Of a stretch of DNA of 64,000 nucleotides, positions 1 through 11,243 are shown one piece after another. A program made the translations under genes and the position numbers. Each line of letters begins with the position of its first letter. The stretch's first letter is position 1. The notes below the pieces were generated by a model, which had not been told where the DNA came from, did no database searches, and was given only the letters and a program-made list of their open reading frames with translations. Source of the stretch: Oncomelania hupensis (Eukaryota > Mollusca > Gastropoda > Littorinimorpha > Pomatiopsidae); the NCBI GenBank assembly GCA_036898135.1, contig CM072511.1, positions 26,125,564-26,189,563 of the forward strand, read 5' to 3'.

Positions 1-851
1 GAGCTATTTATTGCTGTCGGTAACAATTGTTAATCCGTCAGTCCGATTTTATCAATGTTGCGCACTTTTCTTTGAAACTAATTGACGGATTCCTTTGAGA
101 CTTGCAATTAATTTTATTTATTTAGATTTTTAATTATTTTATTTCTATCTTGTTAGGGTGGATGGGTTGAGGGTGGGAGAGGGGACGTGTGGAGGTTTAA
201 CATCGCTCTGATGAACACATATAATTTTCAAAGATTTGTGTTCTTCTGCGGCGAATTACGTGTTCAGCATCTTGTATTATTTTCGAGCTATGTGCAGTTT
301 GTTTTGCTTGAGTAAACTGCTTCTATCTATCTTTAAAGGAATGGTTTGTCTGTTTGTGTGTCTTTATAGGTCAGATAATTTTTAAGCTGTCGAGACTGAA
401 TGTTTCTTTTCGGTTTTTTTTTTTTTTTTTTTTGAAACATACGGCGTAATGTCAGCGCAAGTTTATGGTTTACCGGTTTTGTTTGTATGTACGGCCGTGT
501 AGGATGTAGCTCAGCGGTCTAAGACGCCAAACAGCGCGCCAGCTTGCAGGAACTGTGACGTCAGCAAAGATTTTTTTTGGCATCTGCTGGAGTGTCCTGA
601 ATGGCAAGTGCCTTGAGCACTTCTTTGAGTTAGTAAGCGCGCTGTTTATATGAACAGCTCGCAAAGAATAATGGGAGCAACACATTTATGTCGAAAAATC
701 GCATCAGCGAGTAATTTAGATAGTGAATAAAAAAACAAAGACAACTTATTTGTTGAAATAAAATGCGAAAGGAGAACAATCAACTGGTGTAAACGTGTCC
801 CCCGGTAGATCCCAACCTTTAATAAGGATTTTGGGGCAGAGCGACTGTAGT
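1..851. other. Unrecognised intergenic DNA
   Basis: I see no coding exon or complete element here. There is a T-run near 415-433, and a tRNA-like A-box string (TGTAGCTCAGCGGTCTAAG) near 503-525 without a convincing B box, which may be the worn head of a SINE. The first 110 bases carry a GTCAGTCCG string like the dispersed repeat at 2771. Confidence 0.5.
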
Positions 852-961
852 CACAGGCTTTGAAGTCTTTTCTTTCGTCTTTGTAAACCCGTGGGCCTCC
901 TACATACGTACACAGTATACAAGGTCCAACACTCACCGGCTTCCGTTTCAGCGACTGACCC

Positions 962-998
<37 letters not shown>

Positions 999-1673
999 AA
1001 AACATGCTTTTTCTATTTTTTGTGTCCACTTCAAGCTCAAACGGAGGGTGCCGACGAATCACAAACAATCATAGCAACACATTCGTATCACTTTAAACGA
1101 AATCAGTTCCAACTTCACTGCAAATTTGTTCCAAAACGCAGTCATAAAAGCTGGTCCGAATTTTTTCGCAAAGCCGCTAGTCACTCCGGATACATTCCAA
1201 CTGCCTTGCGCGCTATGTTCTTGGACGTTTATCAATACACACTATTAGGCCTTATGAAGGGCGGACTACTCTTGCGATATCAACACATGATCGTTGGCGA
1301 CGTTCAAATCTGTTAGTAGTCCGCCATTCCATTCACTAGGCCTAATAGCATGTATTTTTATTCGACCGATGACTGCGGGTATGCATCCAGTTCGACTAGC
1401 GGCGTGGTGTCAATATTCGGACCAGCTTTTGTGTCTGCACTTTTGGAACACATTCGCAGTAAATTTGGAGCTGAATTCGTTTGAAATGATACGAATGTGT
1501 TGCTATGAGTGTTCGTGATTCGTCGGCAGCCTCCTTTTGAGTTTGAAGTGGACATAAACGGTAGGAATGCGATTTTTGGAGGTCAGTGGCACAAACGGAA
1601 GTGAGGGAGTAAAACACCTTGTAAGTATAATATGTAATTAAGACCTACGAAAGACGAGACTTTCCAGCTTGTG
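852..1673. mobile_element. Foldback-type DNA element with long inverted arms and 7-bp TSD
   Basis: Two arms of roughly 400 bp (852 to about 1270 and about 1310 to 1673) are diverged inverted copies of each other around a short unique centre. The ends read CACAGGCTTTGAAGTC on the left and, reverse-complemented, CACAAGCTGGAAAGTC on the right. The element is flanked by a perfect 7-bp direct repeat CTGTAGT (845-851 and 1674-1680). It encodes no recognisable transposase, so it is non-autonomous. A 24-base C run with an A run (959-993) interrupts the left arm. The CACAGG terminus is hAT-like, but hAT duplications are normally 8 bp. A 103-bp relative lies at 10466-10568. Confidence 0.8.
959..993. 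repeat. Poly-C/poly-A run
   Basis: Twenty-four C followed by about eleven A inside the left arm of the foldback element. It is absent from the right arm, so it expanded after the arms formed. Its true length is likely uncertain in an assembly. Confidence 0.9.
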
Positions 1674-1680
1674 CTGTAGT

Positions 1681-2049
1681 GTGAAAACCATAACTTTCCG
1701 ACTCTTTTCACAAGTATGCACTATATACGGTTTTGAAAATATGTCTCGATTGTATTTGTTAGCCATCCTGACCAGACATCTGTTTCAACTCTAAAGGCGC
1801 TTTCAGTGATCGCTAGGCTAACAACTGGATTGTTGATCTTCAAATGTGTAGATTTGTATTTACAACGTCATGCAGATAAATATAGGTCTTCTACCATCTC
1901 CACATCGCGTACCTGAGACCAGCCGAAACTTACATTATTTTGCATCTCACTATAGTATCTGCGGCTTCTTACAAATAGATCTGCAGGTTTTCTTGAAGTA
2001 TTAGGCCATCGCTTCCTGTTCTTTCTTCTTTTTATCGCTGTTTTATTGA
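1681..2049. other. Unrecognised intergenic DNA
   Basis: No open frame, RNA gene or recognisable repeat seen between the foldback element and the LINE 3' end. Confidence 0.4.
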
Positions 2050-2056
2050 ATCAGTT

Positions 2057-2567
2057 TTGACTTTTGGTTTTATCTGCTGGTTTGGAGAGCTAAGTGTAAA
2101 GAACAAGAGGGTGCTTGACAGATTGGTGAGAGTGTGTGCGAGAGTGACGGGTGAAAGACAAAACAGTTTGAGAGAACTGCATGAATACCGTGTGGTGAGG
2201 AAGGCGGGAGTGGTTATGAAAGACACTTCACATGTTTTAGCAAAGCATTATAAAATGTTGCCCTCTGGTCGCCGACTGCGTGTGCCTAAATGTTCTCTTA
2301 TAAGAACAAAAAACAGTTTTATTCCAAAATCTATTGAGTTTTTAAATAAGCGCTAAGTAATATTTTTGTATATATAAGATTTTGATGTTTGTGATGATGT
2401 TTGAGATGTCATTTCATACTGGAAATTTACTATAGGCTAGATGTAGTCTACTGTGTACTTGTTTTATCTATGTATGTATTGTTTTAATGTTTCATACCGA
2501 TCAGCAATTGTATGTCATAATTTCTCTGTTGAGATAATAAAGTATTCTTGAACTTGAACTTGTACTA
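2057..2567 (+). pseudogene. LINE ORF2 C-terminus and 3' UTR (CR1/Rex-like), 5'-truncated
   Basis: An open frame ending at 2356 encodes the last ~95 residues of a non-LTR retrotransposon polyprotein. Visible hallmarks are FICWFGELSV near the start, LLPSGRR-like MLPSGRRLRVP, and the terminal NSFIPKSIEFLN. These are typical of the tail downstream of the reverse transcriptase in CR1/Rex-type LINEs, named from memory of the family. A roughly 200-bp 3' UTR follows, with an AATAAA-like string and a short (CTTGAA)n tail at about 2540-2567 that marks the 3' end. Endonuclease and reverse transcriptase are missing, so this is a dead 5'-truncated insertion. Exact clade is uncertain. Confidence 0.7.
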
Positions 2568-2770
2568 AAAAATAAAGGTATGAGACTTCACGGTCAATCG
2601 TACTATGTCTTTGTGTCACCCGGCGTAATAGGTCGGCTTGGCCTGCTAAATAGCTGCTAAGACATTTATGTGGTACTAGGCGAGTCTCAGCAAAGCTGTA
2701 TGCCACAAGCTCATCTTAGTCGGTGTTGTTGTATTTCCAGACTGGACTGCAAATACGTTGAAACAGTCGG

Positions 2771-3110
2771 GATGAATCAGAACGAGCCAAAAGTCGGTCT
2801 GTCAGTCAGTCGGTCCGTTGGAACCCATATCTCAAGATCCACTGAAAGGATTTTGACCAACCTTCATAGGAACATTACCTAGTTTAGTGGTCTGATTCCC
2901 CTCTGCCATCCTATTTGCTCTACCGCAAAGGTCAAGGTCATTGGACACATTTTGTTTGTAAACACGTTTAGCTCTATATCTCAAAAACGGCTGAAGCGAT
3001 TTTGTTGAGTTTTGGTATACAAATGCTTCAAATCATAGGCTATCCTTTTATAGGTTGCAGTCCAGGTGTCAGCCCTTCGGTCAGTCCGTCGGTCCGAATT
3101 TAACCCTTTT
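2771..3110 (+). repeat. Dispersed repeat, GTCTGTC/GTCCGT-rich type, copy 1
   Basis: Begins with AATCAGAACGAGCCAAAAGT and continues with tandem GTCAGTCGGTCCGTTGG, an ATATCTCAAG string, GGATTTTGACCAA, then GTCAAGGTCATTGG. The same order recurs at 38911-39090 (plus) and 48140-48335 (minus). No protein is encoded and I cannot assign a class. Confidence 0.7.
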
Positions 3111-3775
3111 TGTGGTGTTCAAACCACGCTTCTTGCTTTATTTCAAAAATAACAACCAAAATTCATCACTTTCACTTTGCGGGATTCTTTATCATTTTCT
3201 AAACAAGTTTTGCAATTGTATCTAAAAATTGGCTGATCCTTTTTTTTTTTTAAATTCGTTGCAGATATTTCAGATAGTCTACCATTTCATGTTTTCCTTT
3301 GTCTTGTCTTTCCTTGGGCGCCCACAATCATAATGTTGATTTCGTGGCACTTAATGGGTGTACGCACATGCGCGAGGCCGAATCGCAAGAAGATAAAGTT
3401 CATAGTCCCTGGACAGTCCATATCAATTAGGTAATCCCACCACATTAGTACCATACAGTTTGTGTCGCCATCACTAAGAGGGGGTGGGGATGTAGGAAGA
3501 GTGAGGCTCTAACCTGATCGGCGCTCTTCCTTTTCATTTCGTTATAAAAAAGCTGAGTCACAACACCGCTAAAAAAAAAAAATGTGTTAACACTTTTAAA
3601 AATGTGGTTTGTTTTTTTCGGCAAGGTATTCGAGTGTTTGGAAATACAATTGAATTTCTCGCCATCTTGTTTTTAATCATAACCTGCTATCCGAGAGCAA
3701 GAGTTCATTGGTGCACTGAAAAGCCTTCTCTTTTGACCTTCGTAACGTACCACATCACAGAGATATCATACTCAT
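3111..3775. other. Unrecognised intergenic DNA
   Basis: A/T-rich with homopolymer runs near 3240 and 3571. No gene or complete repeat recognised. Confidence 0.4.
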
Positions 3776-4213
3776 CATCATCATCTGGAACTCACTACCG
3801 ATGCAACTCCGACATGCTCCATCACTTTCTTCCTTCAAGCGCCAATTAAAGACCCACCTTTTTAACATGCAAACTCAATAATTTTCACTCCCCCTCCCTT
3901 CTATCCCCATATGTAATCTTTTACCAAGTCACGTCATCTGTTCATGGATGGTGGCGGCACCGGCTCGGTTCTTGGTATTCATATTATCTGTTGTTTTACA
4001 TGGCCATGTTTTACTGTAATTATTTAACCATTTGATAAGTGTATACGTGTTCTGTGTGCGTGTGTGTGTGTGAGTGTGAGTGTGTGTGTGTGTGTGGTGT
4101 GTGTGTGTGTGTGTGTGATTGCACGTGTGTTGTCAAGCGCGGCGAGCTCGCTTTCCTTACCGTTTGCGAGGTACCGCGCGATACAAATGTACTGTATTAT
4201 TATTATTATCATC
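3776..4213 (+). pseudogene. LINE ORF2 C-terminus with 3' UTR and (ATT)n tail (CR1/L2-like)
   Basis: One frame from 3785 encodes IWNSLPMQLRHAPSLSSFKR followed by QLKTHLFNMQTQ and a stop. This is the widespread W-N-x-L-P...F-K-x-x-L-K-T-H-L-F signature at the C-terminus of CR1/L2/Jockey-type LINE polyproteins. The 3' UTR contains a (TG)n tract (about 4054-4120) and ends in a GCGC-rich hairpin-like segment, then GATACAAATGTACTGTATTA and an (ATT)n tail. That 3' terminus resembles the ends of the SINEs at 8715, 17308 and 49087, so this LINE or a relative is a plausible source of the machinery they use. 5'-truncated and dead. Confidence 0.75.
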
Positions 4214-4384
4214 ATCAGCAGCAGCGACAGCTTACAAACACTTTCATGTGCAACGGTCTTGCACAGCAACACCCGTTTGATCGGCGCCAGAAAAGAGAGG
4301 CAGGCATGCATTAGAGATTGGGGAAAAAAAAAGTCAAAACAACTCTTTTTTTTCCCTTTGCATTTTAACGTGCATCTTCTCTCA

Positions 4385-4530
4385 GTTGAATGGACTGGCT
4401 TGACACTGAGCGAAGCCATGAGGGTTGCTGAGGATACAGTAGAAAAAGATGGAGTACTCTGGTTAAGCGATCCTCTGTGGTGCTCCAACGACTTTCGAGT
4501 TACGGGATAGGATAGGATTGGATAGGATTC
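4385..4530 (+). mobile_element. RTE-type LINE 3' fragment, copy 1
   Basis: Starts at GTTGAATGGACTGGCTTGAC and ends in GGATAGGATAGGATTGGATA. It matches the last codons and short 3' UTR of the longer RTE copies at 33292 and 46395. The fragment is flanked by an 8-bp direct repeat TTCTCTCA (4377-4384 and 4528-4535), as expected for target-primed reverse transcription. Confidence 0.8.
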
Positions 4531-4735
4531 TCTCATTTCCTTTTCTTGACGTTGACCGTGTAAGCCTACTTACTTGTACAATCAGCTCTAGTTCCATAAA
4601 CCAGTTTCTTCCTCATCTTTCCGACCATCTAAAGGAAGCAACAGTAATTAATTAAACGAAGAGAAGCATTCTTTATGACAGACCACCCCCACACCTCCTT
4701 CTCCCTCCCCATCGTTCCATCTGCTTCTTTGCTAT

Positions 4736-4903
4736 CTTTCAGCGAAAAAGAGCAAAAAGGATGACGATGATGATGATAATGATGATGACGATGATGATGA
4801 TGACAACGACGACGACGATGACGACGACGACGACGATGATGATGATGATGATGATGATGATGACGATGATGATGATGACAACGACGACGGCGATGACGAC
4901 GAC

Positions 4904-4968
<65 letters not shown>

Positions 4969-4969
4969 C

Positions 4970-5016
<47 letters not shown>

Positions 5017-5069
5017 CGATACTGACGATGGCAATGATGATAAAGACGACGACGACAATGAAGAGGAGG

Positions 5070-5154
<85 letters not shown>

Positions 5155-5313
5155 CGATACTGACGATGGCAATGATGATAAAGACAACGACGACAATGAA
5201 GAGGAGGAGGAAGAAGAGCAGAAAAAGGAAGAGGAGAAGAATAAAGGAATGAAGCGTTTACTGACAAAAGCATTCTGGAATATCTTTCAGCGAAAAAGAG
5301 CAAAAAGGATGAC

Positions 5314-5375
<62 letters not shown>

Positions 5376-5409
5376 CGATGATGATGATGACAACGACGAT
5401 GACGACGAC

Positions 5410-5458
<49 letters not shown>

Positions 5459-5605
5459 TGATGATGATGATGATGATGACGATACTGACGATGGCGATGA
5501 TGATAATGACGACGACGACAATGAAGAGGAGGAGGAAGAAGAGGAGAAAAAGGAAGAGGAGAAGAATAAAAGAATGAAGCGTTTACTGACAAAAGCATTC
5601 TGGAA
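4736..5605. repeat. Higher-order (GAT)n minisatellite with three related blocks
   Basis: Compound GAT/GAC arrays are organised in three blocks (about 4736-5073, 5074-5286, 5287-5605). Each ends with a shared GATACTGACGATGGC segment (near 5017, 5156, 5480) and an acidic AATGAAGAGGAGG segment. The lead-in CTTTCAGCGAAAAAGAGC occurs twice (4736 and 5286), and AAAGCATTCTGGAAT twice (5267, 5591). One plus frame would read as a long Asp/Glu-rich chain, other frames as poly-Met, poly-Ser or poly-His. I treat all of these as products of the repeat, not genes. Confidence 0.85.
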
Positions 5606-7621
5606 TTCGTCATATAACCTTAGGTTTTCGCGTTCAATTCAGGCCAAGTTCCATTAGGTTTGTGCCTTTCAACATCATTATGGCTCTATAGACCTACTAA
5701 TTGATGGAGAGGAAAAGCTAGTTAGTTAGGTAGTTAAATAGATTAACGTCCCCGGACACATACGCGTATAGGGGACGATTAAGAGGAAAAGTTTATGTGA
5801 AAGTTGTTTATATACTCGAGACCAATCACGCTCTTCTTTAAAGTCATAGAGAACAAAACAGCACACCCCATTTCCTAGTTTACCCAAATGCGAATATATT
5901 TTGTATGGCGGCTTTTTCGGCTTCCTTCATAGTCAAAGATACAAGATTGTATTTTATTTTCAAATAATAAAACTTACCGTTATATAAAAAGAAGCGGCAG
6001 CATAAAGATCCATTTTGTGAAATATTTCAATCTACGATGTCATATACAACAACACATTTATATACGACGACCGAACACATGTCAATCAAACTTTCTGTCA
6101 CGACGTCAGCAGAAGAGATATTAAAGAATAATAAATGCACCTCGTTGACTTTTAATGCTTAAAGTCTCTTGTCTCTTTGGTCCAGCTTTAACGAAGTCAG
6201 ATTTGTAATTGGAACTGTGCAGTAATGTTATGTTTGTGTTTGCTGACGTCTATGGAAAACCCCATCGTTAGCTTTGCACGTTAAAACGAAGTTCGCTATA
6301 GTCTATCACCGAACCTGAACTTGAAGCAATTACTGTAATCCAATGTTCTTGAAGTTCTACTCAGCTGAACACAGAAAACACAAATATAACAGATCCAAAC
6401 TGTTTGTTTGCTGCGTTGGTGAAGGTTGATAATTGAACAACACACGATCACAAAAAAACCGGTCCAATATAAAACTGATATTGTAAAATGTGAATGCGTT
6501 TGCTAATGGCCATAATTGCAAACTTTCCACAGATTGATGTTTTGCTTTAAAATGGTTATCTAAACGCTCATACTGTTTGCTACATTCTTAAACTTTACAT
6601 GTTGTTAAATGTAGTTGGGCAAAAATCAACATTTTTAATGTGCTTTCTTGCTTCTTACTGCTAAATCTATTGAATTTGATTGTATATACTTTGAAGATAA
6701 AATATATATCGTATATTGCTCTTTATGTGCAACCAGAAGCGTTCGAACATTTTGCTAAAAGTGAAAACAGGAAGCCTACCTTTGCACACAATAATGGTTG
6801 CAACTTGCAATTCTGCGCTAATTGTTGGTTTATTTTATTTAAATCGTGTGTGGCTTTTTTGTCAAAATGATTTTAGACTATAACTAAATTAAAACTTTTA
6901 ACTCAATATCGTAGTGCCTAAGTTCTTTCATAAAATATTGTTCTCAAGAACAATATCAACATACCTTATAAGCATAATGCATAAAGCTGCTAAGAACTAT
7001 CAATGATTGTTATAACTTTAAAAATGATTTTTAAAAAAAGAAAAGAACAACAGATCAGTACAAATATAAGTAATATGCATTGCGTTAAGTTGAATAGCGA
7101 ATAAATTATCAAGATGCAGCCACACAAGTACGAAATGTGAGGTCAAGTGATAAATCTGTGATTAAAAAACAGACGAGTACAAAATAATATAGCGCAGTTC
7201 TGTTTTTAAAAAAAAATCGATACAAACATAACACAATCAAAAATAACATAAGGAAATGTTTATATTATCAAGATGCAGTCACCACTGTTTCTCTTTACTC
7301 GTCAATCGGCTAATAATCCACGCTGGTATCAGTTCAGCTAGACACCGGTACGCGATTCAAAATACATTTAACGTGTCCGATAGCACTCTGTCTTCCGTGC
7401 AGGCATCAGTGCAGCCTTCGTCTATCAAACGCCGACGCCGTTGTCAAAATCAAAACCACCGGAACTTTGTGTAGGGAAGAAATAGCCTTACACTATCTGT
7501 TAACCGCAGACTACGCACAGACCTAGAAACAGCAGGCCTGCAACCGATATTCTGCACACAGTGATGTTTGACAATGTTCGTCTTTCAGCAAGTCAAAAGT
7601 TGCCAGCAATAACAACAACAA
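5606..7621. other. AT-rich unrecognised DNA
   Basis: About 2 kb of A/T-rich sequence with no credible open frame. A segment near 5731-5780, read on the minus strand, matches the 3' end of the repeat at 36328-36377 (GTGTCCGGGGACGTTAATCT). Otherwise nothing recognised. Confidence 0.5.
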
Positions 7622-7655
7622 CGAGAGATGGAGAGAAAGAGAGAAATAAAGAGAG

Positions 7656-7743
<88 letters not shown>

Positions 7744-7772
7744 AGAAGAAGAAGAAGAAGAAGAAGAAGAAC
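7622..7772. repeat. (GA)n then (GAA)n microsatellite
   Basis: Nearly pure (GA)n to 7740, then (AGA)n to 7772, abutting the 3' end of an antisense SINE. It is probably the expanded tail of that SINE. Confidence 0.95.
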
Positions 7773-8108
<336 letters not shown>

Positions 8109-8367
8109 GACTGACTTTGACATGTTATTGAATAAACACCACGTTCTTTTCAAATTGGGAAAGTGGAGAGAGGGTGCATCGACATATCAGGTCTCACAAT
8201 ATTTTACAAATACATATGCATTATCGCCAAAATCAAAACGATCAGCTGGAACAGGAAAGTTGCTAATTAACTTAGATCTAGTCTTCGATTGATCACACGC
8301 GCAGTTTTCCAATCTCTATGGTTGGTTGTTTAACATCATCTTATCATTTTCTTTTCTTAGCAAGTGT

Positions 8368-8381
8368 TGAGAGAGAGAGAG

Positions 8382-8436
<55 letters not shown>

Positions 8437-8454
8437 CAGAGAGAGAGACTCGCA
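8368..8454. repeat. (GA)n/(GAAA)n microsatellite
   Basis: GA repeats interrupted by GAAA units and two GACTCAGA/GACTCG strings. Confidence 0.95.
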
Positions 8455-8714
8455 TGCAGCCGGCTTTTTGCAAAAGCAATGTTTTATTAAGTTCCTCTTC
8501 AGTCTTTTCTTTTTCAACAACAGATAATTGAGATTTTTGTTCACATCCTCAAAGAGAACCATGGGATGCCTTATTAGTGTGGATTTTCAATATCAGGCCG
8601 TGGTTCTTTTAGATAGCGGGATCTAGACAAAAATAAGTCATCACAATGCAATCATACAATTATTTTCTCAAAGCTTAAATCGCTGCATTTGCTTTTGTGG
8701 TTCCACATCACCTT

Positions 8715-9086
8715 GGGGTGGCCTCGTGGTGCAGTGCATAAGTCGCCGGTTTCCTATGCCGAAGGTCGCGGGTTCGATTTCCGCAAGGGGCGCGAACGTA
8801 TGTGACTTAGGTACGAGACTATTGAGGTCACCGAGGGTTTTCTCCGGGCACTCCGGTTTCCTCCCTCCCTTCAATAATGGTACAGGATGCAGTCAATATA
8901 AAAATTTCAAAAATAAAAATTCGATTTTCTTCCGTCTTCTAATAGCGATCTCCCTGCCTTTACACCACCTGTTTGAGTGATGTATGATTATTTGGTGTGT
9001 GTGAGGGTAATGAGACAGGTGAGCGTGTATGTTGGTATAGATCGCCGCGCTTTGAGCCTTGGGGAAAGGCGCGTACATAGCATCCT

Positions 9087-9147
<61 letters not shown>
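8715..9147 (+). mobile_element. tRNA-derived SINE, family 1, copy 1, with (ATT)n tail
   Basis: Head: GGGGTGGCCTCGTGGTGCAG (A box) and GGGTTCGATTTCC (B box). The body contains the segments CTCCGGGCACTCCGGTTTCC and CAATAATGGTACAGGATGCA. The 3' part carries GATCGCCGCGCTTTGAGCC, a complementary AAGGCGCG, then CATCCTG and about 20 ATT units (9089-9147). Closely similar copies are at 17308 and 49087, with diverged ones at 9194 and 50068. No protein is encoded. Mobility would depend on a LINE partner. Confidence 0.9.
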
Positions 9148-9193
9148 GACCGTAGTATTGCACCCTGCACTTCTGTCTCTAGCATGACAAAGT

Positions 9194-9475
9194 AAGGCGT
9201 TGTAGCACAGTGGATATAGGGTGCTGGCTTTCTATGCCCGGTTCGAGCCCCTTTGGGATGAACTTACGTAACTTAGTTACAAGACTTTTCAGGATACCGA
9301 GAGTTTTTTCCAGGTGCTCCGGTTTCCCCTCCTCCCTTCAATAATGGTACTGGATGAAGTCAATCTAAAATTCAAAATAAAAATTGATTTCTCTTCCACC
9401 TGCTATAATAGCGATATCTTCAGATCGTCGCTGTTGGAGTTCGATCACAAAGAAAAAGCGCGTGATAGCATCAAG
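9194..9475 (+). mobile_element. Diverged family 1 SINE, copy 2
   Basis: Same order as the 8715 copy: AAGGCGTTGTAGCACAGTGG head, GGTTCGAGCCCCTTTGGGA, GTGCTCCGGTTTCCCCTCC, CAATAATGGTACTGGATGAA, then GCGCGTGATAGCATCAAG before an ATT array. Clearly older than the neighbouring copy. The pair lies head to tail. Confidence 0.8.
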
Positions 9476-9500
9476 AATTATTATTACTATTATTATTATT

Positions 9501-9575
<75 letters not shown>

Positions 9576-9597
9576 GTTGTTGCTGTTGTTGTTGTTA

Positions 9598-9650
<53 letters not shown>

Positions 9651-9669
9651 GTTGTTGTTGTTATTGTTA

Positions 9670-9721
<52 letters not shown>
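9476..9721. repeat. Compound (ATT)n/(GTT)n microsatellite
   Basis: Alternating blocks of ATT and GTT triplets, with a few CTG and ATC units, growing from the SINE tail. It yields spurious poly-Tyr, poly-Ile, poly-Leu and poly-Cys frames. Confidence 0.95.
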
Positions 9722-10458
9722 GTTCAGCTCAGTTCAGTTCGAGATGGCTTTCTCAGTGATCGGCCCCATCCTTCTAGTTTACCAGATGAGACGAAGGGCA
9801 GAAAATAGAGTCGAGGCAGAGAACGGGTTCGAACTATCAAAAGAACTGATATATAAAAAAAATTTAAAAAGTATTAAAAATAAACAACTACGTGCAGGAG
9901 GTCTCGAATGTTGAGTTGATGCTCCAGTAATTTACTTTCCTGTCTTCTACGCTAAACGAGATAGCCCTGTGTTCCACACTCAACTGTCGTCGCAGCCAGC
10001 GGCCCAGGCGGGCCCAGCAGCGAGCGGGCTAGCGAAAAAAGGGGGGCACGGAAGCGGCGTCGCCGTAGTTGTAGCGCGCAAAGCAGGGCTCTTCTGTCAA
10101 TGACTGATAAAACAGCTTGTGAGAAACCGCTTGTGAGGACCACAGAACTACACAGAACAATGGTTCGTCTCCCTCACTAGAAATAGTCCAATCCAACAGG
10201 CTTTTTGAAAGTAAGTAAATCCTATAAAAATGATATATATTCTAATTTACTCTTTACAGTTGTGTTTACAACTGAAGAAAAGTCCCACGGAATCGAAGGG
10301 GTATGAATATGTTTATTTTAACTTTTTAAAGCGAACTATTTTTTTATGCGAATGCATTGGGGAACCCCCATTTTTACCGCCCACATATTGTTGCGCATGA
10401 CGTCAGGAATCTACAGCCAAGTGATGAAATGTGCGTAGGTGACAAGGTCAATGGCATT
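9722..10458. other. Unrecognised intergenic DNA
   Basis: No gene seen. A GC-rich stretch at about 9990-10100 contrasts with A/T-rich flanks, but carries no recognisable coding or RNA signal. Confidence 0.4.
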
Positions 10459-10465
10459 GTTGATA

Positions 10466-10568
10466 CACAGGCTTGGAAGTCTCGTCTCTGGTAGGCCTCA
10501 ATTACATACTATACATACTATACCACGTACGTATGTAGGAGGGGAAAGAAAAGACTTCAGAGCCTGTG
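10466..10568. mobile_element. 103-bp MITE related to the 852-1673 foldback element
   Basis: The left end CACAGGCTTGGAAGTCTCGT and the right end, reverse-complemented CACAGGCTCTGAAGTCTTTT, match the two ends of the 852-1673 element, as does the internal ATTACATACTATACATAC. A perfect 7-bp direct repeat GTTGATA flanks it (10459-10465, 10569-10575). It looks like an internally deleted family member reduced to little more than its termini. Confidence 0.85.
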
Positions 10569-10620
10569 GTTGATAAATCATTAATGCATATAGTATTAGT
10601 CATCTTATGGCTGATGCAGG

Positions 10621-10942
10621 CTAACCCCCGTTGGGGTGCCGGGGGGTTTCAGTATAAATAGCAATGTAGGCATTTTATATGTATGTTTTGTTGATAATTT
10701 ATAATGATGTTTGTATTCTATTTTGTTTTTGTAAACGGGGGTTCGATAAGTTCGGGTGAAGCCTCAGCCGTCCCCTGCATGGGATGTCTTTATTGTAAAG
10801 TGACTGGCTGGTGGAGAGCTTTCAGTTTTACCACTAGGGTTGTTTCAGCAGATCTTTTATGCGGATCGGGGGTTGTCCGGTCCTGATTTGGCTCGGAAGA
10901 GTCCGCTGGACCTAAAGCAATAATAATGTAATGTAATGATGC
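10621..10942 (+). repeat. Unclassified dispersed repeat D, copy A (internal deletion)
   Basis: Starts AACCCCCGTTGGGGTGCCGG, which can fold because CCCCC and GGGGG flank a short loop. It continues with GTTTCAGTATAAATAG, jumps to CAATGTAGGCATTTTATATG and ends GAAGAGTCCGCTGGACCTAA then a (TAATG)n tail. Compared with copies at 14260 and 43817 it lacks about 250 bp in the middle. The tail suggests a retroposon, but I see no RT frame and no clear pol III boxes. Confidence 0.75.
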
Positions 10943-10954
10943 AGGCTTGCAGGA

Positions 10955-11209
10955 GGCATGGTGGCCGAATGGTTAGAGCGTTGGCTTGCGGATCGGAAGG
11001 TCCCGGGTTTGAGCCCAGGTCGGGCATTGTGTTGTGTCCCTGGGAAAGACACTTTACTCTCGTTTCCTACTCCTTCGGATGAGAGTATAAACCGAGGTCT
11101 AGTCTGTGTCGCATACATTACATCATAACGGACTTTAAAGATCCTGACGCTCATGTCCTAGACGGGTGAGCGCCGGTAACAAGAACACACCCAGCATGCA
11201 CCTTGGTAA
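10955..11209 (+). mobile_element. tRNA-derived SINE, family 2, copy 1 (3'-truncated)
   Basis: Head GGTGGCCGAATGGTTAGAGC (A box, Ser/Leu-tRNA-like) and CCCGGGTTTGAGCCCAGG (B box). The body has TGTGTCCCTGGGAAAGACAC and GACGGGTGAGCGCCGGTAAC. The match to the antisense copy at 18419-18812 stops after CACACCCAGCATGCACC, where the next gene remnant begins. Confidence 0.8.
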
Positions 11210-11243
11210 AAAAGTGCCATAATGATCAACACGATTGACAAGA

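Noticed and set aside
4629..5613. Long poly-Ser, poly-His, poly-Met and Asp-rich open frames on both strands
   Set aside because: They are direct translations of GAT/GAC trinucleotide arrays in different frames. There are no flanking exons or non-repetitive coding sequence.
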